A stretch of 28,108 nt of DNA from Hirudo medicinalis (lineage: Eukaryota > Annelida > Clitellata > Hirudinida > Hirudinidae), in the NCBI GenBank assembly GCA_011800805.1, contig MPNW01000252.1, positions 30,001 to 58,108 of the forward strand, read 5' to 3'. Under the pieces are notes generated by a model. That model was not told the DNA's origin, ran no database searches, and was given only the letters and a program-made list of their open reading frames with translations. A program made the translations under genes and the position numbers. How positions within the stretch are numbered: position 1 is the stretch's first letter; every line of letters begins with the position of its first letter. Of the stretch, positions 12,260 through 20,400 are shown one piece after another.

Positions 12260-15200
12260 GATTTGACTAATTTAAAACTTGTCTAGGTCAACTCGTGGCC
12301 TCCTAAAGTTTTGAAGTGTAATAACTAATATGTTACGTTAAATGCTTAACGTCTGCATTACAATATTTGTGTGTTTGTGATGTCCTCTCAAAAATGAATG
12401 GTTTTGATTTATTTCTCAACTACATTGTTTTTGTTATTCGATTAAATTGTGCACTGAAACGTCTGCTTGCATCCTCAGTTTTTGCACACTTCATCGATCG
12501 AGCTCGACATTTCAGGTGCAGACGTGGATCAGAGAGAAGATGCAACTGGCCATGGACGAGTCCTACAGGGATCCCTTCAACCTCAAAGGGAAGATCCAGA
12601 AGCACCAGGCCTTCCAGGCTGAGGTGGTTGCCAACAGGAGGAGGGTTGATGTTGTCGTCGAGGTAAGATGATTGCTCCAGCATCATTGTCGTCGTCGTCG
12701 TCGTCGTCAGTGCTGCCATCACAATCTCAGTCTTTATTTCCACTGCTCACAGGAAGGGGAAGGATTCATTTCCAGCAAGCACTACGCCAGTCCTGAGATC
12801 AAGGAACAGATGGCGCAACTGGAAGCAGCCTGGTCTGACCTCTTGTTGGCCTCAGAGGAGAAGAGGAAGAGATTGGAAGAAGCTTATGAGGTCAGTGATC
12901 AGTTGGTTTAGTTGGAGTTGTTGATTGTTTTCAAGCGATCGTGCAAGTTGGCTCAGAGGGTCTCGTGTCCCTTCATTCAGCAGTAATGGCAACAGTTGCA
13001 ACGTGTCGTGTTCGCGACCTGGCTCGAACCTCCACAAAGCACCCCTGGGAGGCAGCCCTACATAGTTGGTCTAAGTGCTCCAGATGCTCGCATTTATGTC
13101 GCTACACAAACGCACTTGTTGACACAATACAACAATGCAATGCAATGAACATGACAGTTTCTCGACCGACAATGAGGACATGTTCTCAGTGTTAAGAATT
13201 TGTCTTTTAAAAAAAATCAACTTTGCCACAACCATTGACGATCGTTGGCTTTGTTATTTAAAGTCGCTCGACTTCCAAAGACAATGTGACGACCTTGAGG
13301 CCTGGATGGATGAAGTTGAAGGTCACCTGGCATCTGAGGATCACGGAAGGGATGTCATTACTGTTCAGAACCTGCTCAAGAAGCACCAGGTATGATGATA
13401 ATGATTATTGTTATTATTATTGTTGTTGTTATTTTTATTATTACTATTTTATTATTGTTCTTTTTTAAATTATTTATCTGAATTTAGGTTCTTGAGGAAG
13501 ACATCTCCAAGAAACAAGAGAAGCTGAGTTTATTGAGAGGCAGAGGTCAAGAGTTCAAGAAGAGGAAGCACTTCATGGCAGATGAACTCGTGGCTCGTGC
13601 AAGGCAGCTCAACGAAAGGTCAGTGGTCTGGTAGACCATCGATGACCTAGAGTATGCATATTCATAAGAAGGAAATGACTCACCTCATTTGCATATTGCC
13701 CTTAATGATTTTTGAGCATAACCACTCATGAGATGACTAGAAGAACTTTTAAGACTTCCTTTCCACTGACCCAGATACCAGAACCTGACCGAACCGTGCC
13801 AGATCCGCAGAGACAACCTGGAGGACAGCCTGATGCTGCACACCTTCTTCAGGGATGCGGAGGATGAACTGGGATGGATGGCAGAGAAGATGCCACTTGC
13901 TGCCAACAAGGACCTCGGTGACAATCTCAACTCCGTCCTCAGCCTCCAAAAGAAACACCAGGTGATGCTACTATTGATGATGACGACGAGGAAACTTTTG
14001 AGACTTGATTGCTCTCGATTTTATTGTTTTGTTAAAAAATTGATGTGAAATAAGCTTAAGTAATTTTCTTTCAAATATCAAAATAGACGAAGGTCGTCAT
14101 CGCCTTCATTGATTTCTTTCAGGCATTGGAGAATGAGATTGTAGCCCGCGAGCCACTGATCGAGGCCGCAGTCTCCATGGCAAGTCACATGATCGAGAAG
14201 AAGCACCCAGCCTCCGACCAGATTCAGGAGCGACTGAAGATGCTGCTGACCGAGCACAGCAGGCTGAAGAGGCTGTCGAAGGAAAGGAAGAACAAACTGC
14301 TCGATGCCGTCGAGTCTCAGACGGTGAGTAATCCACAAAAGCAACAACGATATTTGTTAATAACTTTTGCTAACTTAATATTCGTTAATAACTTTTGCTA
14401 ACTTAATATTTGTTAATAACTTTTGCTAACTTAATATTTGTTAATAACTTTTGCTAACTTAATATTTGTTAATAATGTGTTGGTCGTACTCTGTCATAAA
14501 CCACAAAAGCAACAACGATATTTGTTAATAACTTTTGCTAACTTAATATTTGTTAATAACTTTTGCTAACTTAATATTTGTTAATAACTTTTGCTAACTT
14601 AATATTTGTTAATAACTTTTGTTAACGTAATATTTGTTAATAACTTTTGCTAACTTAATATTTGTTAATAACTTTTGTTAACTTAATATTTGTTAATAAC
14701 CGTGTTGGTCGTACTCTGTCGTAATTGTCGTGGTAATTTTTGTCTGTCATATTTGTCACTGGTTTGTAAAGGTAAAATGCAAAGTGAAAGAGAATCTAAA
14801 GAAATGAATGAATAAATAGATAATTTTATTGGCATCCTTTGCATAGAAATTGCAAAAATCAAGAAATGAGATTTGTCCATTCGTCCAAGTCCTCCAATCA
14901 CTTGTCGACTTGTCTTTCAGTTTTACGTGGAGTCCGAGGAAGCCAAGCAGTGGATTGCGGAGAAGAAGACTTACCTGACCTCCAGGGACCTTGGAAAAGA
15001 CGAGGACTCGGTTCAGGTTTGTGGCTCCATTTGGCTGAGATGACTTTAAAATAATGTCAAAGTATTCATTTTTTGTAGTGTTTATTCGAAGTCAGTTATT
15101 ATTTATTTCAGGGGTTTTTTTAGCATTTTTGTCTGGTTTTTGTCTTTAATAATTCTTGTTTTCTTAGCCATTGAAATGAAATAATCTCTAAATGATCTAT

Positions 15201-15768
15201 TATTCCCAATATTTGCAAAATGAGGCAAATGTTTCAAATTTTAATAATTTTCTTAAGGTCCTGCTGAAGAAACTCGAGGCTCTGGTTCTTGACATTGAGA
15301 ACTTCAGCTCCAAAATTGAGAAATTGGATGCTCTCAATCAGGGTCTTGTGGCCAGAGATCACTTTGACAAAGAGAGCATCAAGAAGCATCAGACATTGAC
15401 TGAAATGAGGTCTGTTGATGATCAGGATTGTCTGATCGAAGCAGACGATAATTCATTGATGGATCGACTGATTGATTGATTGTTCGAGCAGGTACAAAGA
15501 ATTGCTGGATCTTGCCACAGCAAGGAAGGCAAAGCTGTCGGAAAAGAAACTACTGTTTGAGTTCCTCAGGGAATCAGAAGAAGTGCTGAGATGGATTGAA
15601 GAAAAATCCATAGTGGCTGGATCGGACGACTATGGCACAGACATAGAACACGTCCAGGTAATGAGATGCTGGCTGTGAGATGTTGTTGTTGTGTTCTTTC
15701 TAAACTGTTCATGACCAGTGAATTTAGCAGTTATCAAATATCTCGATTGGATTATTATTATTATTATT

Positions 15769-15850
<82 letters not shown>

Positions 15851-17381
15851 CCCTCGCAGATTCTCCAGCAGAGGTTCAATGACTTTGTCCAAGATTTGGA
15901 TGCAAGCGAAGAGAAGATTTCTAACATCAATGCACTGGCTGAAGGCTCCTGTCTTCAAATCACAGTGAAACTTCGGTCATCAAAACCAGGTGTCAAAATG
16001 TCAACCAAACCTGGAATGAGGTTTGTGCGTCTTGAATCTTGACATTTCTTTTTGATGTTATTAAGCTATTATATGTCATATTTAGATTCTTATGTTTATT
16101 CTGCTCAGTGATTTGTGTGAAAATATACAAAATTATGTTGGTAAATGCAAGAAAAAAACCTTCTAAAGAATAATAAGAAATACAAAACAGTTAAACAATT
16201 ATGTGGATTCACTTCTGGAATGTTCCCATTCTCTGATGAATTTCAATCAATTAAATTATATTTGGCACAAATTTCACATCTCAATCTTGAGTTTTCAAGG
16301 AGCACAGATGTCAGGTGTTTCTTAAGATGTTGAGATGTTTATTTCTTTCTTTCTTTATTTCTTCACAAAATAAAGGTCAAGGAGCTGGCAAGGGCTCGAC
16401 TGGCCTCTCTCGAAGGCGCAAAGAAGGTTCACGCCTTTGTCAGAGATGCCGACGATGCCATCGAATGGATGGACGAGAAGAGCCTGCTCGCCTGCTCGGA
16501 AGAATATGGACAGGACATCCAATCTGTGAACACTCTCATTGTCAAGCACAAAGCTCTTGAGGTTTGCGGCCGAATAGAAATTCCATACACAACCGTTGCT
16601 CGGGCTACAATTAGGATAAATTATTGGTGCAAATAATTGGATTAAGATTGGATTTCTCAAATGCATCCTGAGATTTGAAATGTAATTAGGTTAAAACGTG
16701 CAACGAGTGAATATCTAATAAGTTGTTTTCTCATTTTGTTCATCACACAGCAAGATTTGGCTGCCATCAAGAAGCAAGTCGATGCCATCTCAAACACAGC
16801 GGAAAAACTGCTGGAGCTGATCCCAGACGCCAGGGAGCACATCGAGCCAAAACTGGAAGAGCTTCAGTACACCTGGATCAACCTGAAAGAGAGGGCAGCA
16901 CTTCGTCTGGAAAGACTCCATCAGATGGAGGACGTGCAGATCTACTTCGACGACTACAGGGGACTTTGGTGAGTTGGGGTTGAAAAGATAAGATGGGGAG
17001 GAATGTCATTTATTGACTGAATAAATATTTGCTGAAAGTCTTAATTAACGGCTCTCAAGAAATTAATTATATTACCACAATGTATATTGTTAATTGTTAT
17101 AATTATTGTTTTACTAATAATCGCTTCATTACTAACGTCCAATTGCAGTGCCTGGTGCAATGAGATGCAAGCAAGGATAACTGCAGATGAACTGGCTCAC
17201 GACGTTGCTGGAGCTGAACTTCTTGTCTCCAGACACAAGGAAAACAAGGTCGAGATCGACAAGAAGGTCAAAGAGAAAGGAAAGTTTGAAATGAGGGGCA
17301 GAGCCTCATATCCGAAAAGAACTTCTTGGCAGCCCAGGTTAATTTCTATAAAGGAGTATTGAAGTCTGTCACTTTATTAAC

Positions 17382-17436
<55 letters not shown>

Positions 17437-20400
17437 TACAGAATAACTAATATTTGACTAATCAATTCAGTGAATAAATTTCCAACAGAAATAAGTTAAT
17501 TTCATTTCAATAAAAAAAATTTTCTCGTAGATCCAAGGAAAGATTGACCACTTGGAAATCCTGTTCAGTTCCCTCCTCCAAACCTGGGAGAAGAGGAGGA
17601 TTCTCTACGACCAGAGTCTCGATCTAGAGGTTGGTGGTTGGAACGATGAAATAGTGCACCACATGAGTGGATTAGCCAACGAGATGCAGTGGCTCCATCG
17701 TCTGTCATTTTATTGGCCATGTTAATCGTTAATCATTGAAATTAGTTTGCTGATACCAAAACTGATTTAGTCACTTTGTTGATCTGTTTATTAACTAATT
17801 GAACTAAACAGACAATTTAACATTGCATCTAATCTTCCACTCAGGTCTTCAAGAGGGATGCCGATTTATTGGAAGAGTGGTTGAGCCAGAAGAAACCGAC
17901 CCTGGAGGACAGGAGCATCGGGGACTCCATCGAGGCGGTGGAGTTCCTCATCCAGAAGCACGAGGACTTCGAGAAGATGGTCTATGCCCAGGAAGATCGA
18001 TTCAGTGCACTCAAAAGATTCACCCTGGTTAGTTGAAGATGTCTGTGATTGATGGTGGTGTTTGCAACTAATTTTCAGTGCTAATAATAATGGTGTCAGC
18101 AGTGATTGTGGTTTGAGTGGTGATAATAGTCACAATGATTTCATAGTTATTTCATTGCAGCTCGAGGATGCCTTCTCGAAACAGAAACGTGAGGAGGAGA
18201 AGCTGAGGATGGAAGAAGAACGAAGGAAAGAAAGGGAAAGGCAGGAGGAACTCAAGAGGAAAGAACAAGAAAGAATATTAGAGGTTTGATCCACATGGAA
18301 ATCTTAAATCATTCTGCCAGGGAAAAAATTAGTTGCCATTACTTAAGCCTAACATATTTAAGTTGTTTAGTCAAATCAAAGTAAACAAATTGGTCACTGT
18401 CATTGAAACTGCTTCTTACTTGGTCGAATTAAAGTCTGGTCGCAATTGTCCGAACCAGAGGATTTGACCAAATGCATTGAATATGAAAATTTACCAAATA
18501 TATAAATTTTCTGTGATGCTCCTGATGATAATCATGATGACAACAAATAGGAAAGAAGAAAAGAAGAGGACCATAGAAAGTTGCAAGACATAAGGAGATT
18601 GAGAGAGGCTGATGATGTAGACAAGTAAGTTGGAGCAGCAGTGATTACAAAGCTGATGCTAAAGTGATGTGGCTAATATTAACTACTATGATGATGATGG
18701 TGATGGCGATGGTGATGGTGGTGATGATGATGATGATGATCCTTGTAGCCCAGACCAGAAACTGTCGAAAGATGAAGTCAGCCAGCTTATTAAAAGGCAA
18801 ACAAGTTTTGAGAATGATTCTCACCTTTCTCCTACCCCCACTCTTCAACCACCACCTTTGTCTTCTCAATCATCGCCTCAACATGCCATGACTACATCTG
18901 TGGCCGGCCTCAAGACTTCCGATGCCTGGAAAGATGATGGCACTCCTGTTCGCAAGAAGGTGGCCAGGACAGACTCACAAAAGAAGGAGAAGAGGCAGAG
19001 GACTTTGAGCATGAAGACCAATAAAAAGGTGATAAAATTGCTGATGCCTGTGAATGAAGCTCATCATTGTGTCCCATATGTAAACGGCTTGACCAAGAGA
19101 TGTTGAAATGTCATTATCATTACTCAATTAATTAATTTGATATTATTATATTTCATAGCCTTTTGAATGCAAAAGTCAGGGCTCCCTGCCCCCAGTAGAC
19201 ATAAGTGGATTCCTCGAGAGGAAGCACCAGTACCAGAAGGGGAAAACGAAGGCCACGATCCGGTCTTGGAAGCCATACTACACTGTCCTTTGTGGGCAGC
19301 TGCTCTGCTTCTTCAGAGATGAGAAAGGTGATAGTGATGAACATCACAATTCATGTCTCCATCGTCCTTATCATTACCCCGGTGATAATCGGTGATTTCC
19401 CCCCTTAGATTACATGCAGCAGGCAGCTTCGGCACCTCCGCTAGCCATTCACGGTGCCCTGTGCGAGGCAGCCCAAGACTACACGAGGAAGAAGAACGTC
19501 TTTAGATTGGCTCTCACGGACGGGTCCGAATACCTCTTCATGGCACAGGACGGCAATCAAATGGGAGATTGGGTTTCCCAAATAAAATTCCACGCAGGTA
19601 GGGAAATATATGTTGAAGGTGTTTCTTCACAGAACACTTTTTTTTCCATTGGACGGATTAATTTTCCAACACCTTTTGGTGCCCTGAAATGTGTTTGACT
19701 TTGGAGGATTAATGGGATGTTTCAAGTAATTGTAACTCAATGTTGTACCATTTACGTCTTATCACCACAGATCAGGAGCCCCAGCGTAAGTTCACCAGAG
19801 CTTGTATGAATGTGGAAGCTTTACCCTAGTCTAGATTTTAGAATTATATTTTTCAAAAATTGCTCTTTCAAACTGACCCCATTCCATCCTCTTGCATACA
19901 AACTCAACTCAACAGGCTGCAATGCAAGTAAAGGCATAACTATAGTAATAACGTGTTGACGTCTTCATTATCATATTCTCTAACTCTATTACTCGTTTTT
20001 ATTCGAACTGTCAAAGTTGTCGAACCTCCCCTAAACGTTGTCCGCCGCCACTACCCGAGTTTCATTTGTGCTCGTTCGGTGAATGTTCTGAAAATCTTCC
20101 AATTTTTTGATGTTTTGCACCCCACGGGGCTTTTAAATGTTCTTTCTTGAAGTTCGACATTTCCAGATTTCAACTTTAGAAATGTTAACCGTTTCACACA
20201 TTTTAACCATTAACACTTCCCACCTTTAGCTACCTTTAGCAATGGAACGTCAGATCGCTTAATAGGTCGTCTGATTTATAATATATTTTATTTCTAAAGC
20301 AAGTTTAAAGCTCTTTAACTGCTTGGGATATTAGTTCCTCTCCTTAGAAATACTTATAAAGTCCACTCAAGCACCCACTAACTAATATTTATGGCTTTAT

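Noticed and set aside
12941..13100. Possible minus-strand tRNA or tRNA-derived SINE in intron 30
   Set aside because: A B-box-like GGTTCGAGCC is present, but no properly spaced A box, acceptor stem pairing or anticodon arm could be drawn, and no SINE tail or target duplication is visible.
15992..16020. Programmed ribosomal frameshifting in exon 38
   Set aside because: No X-XXY-YYZ heptamer or downstream stem was found near 15945, and a second lesion in exon 41 makes a common sequencing or mutational cause more likely.
16315..16560. Alternative-frame peptide through exon 39 (RRRKEGSRLCQRCRR)
   Set aside because: Shadow of the spectrin frame VKELARARL to KHKALE, which matches repeat 19.
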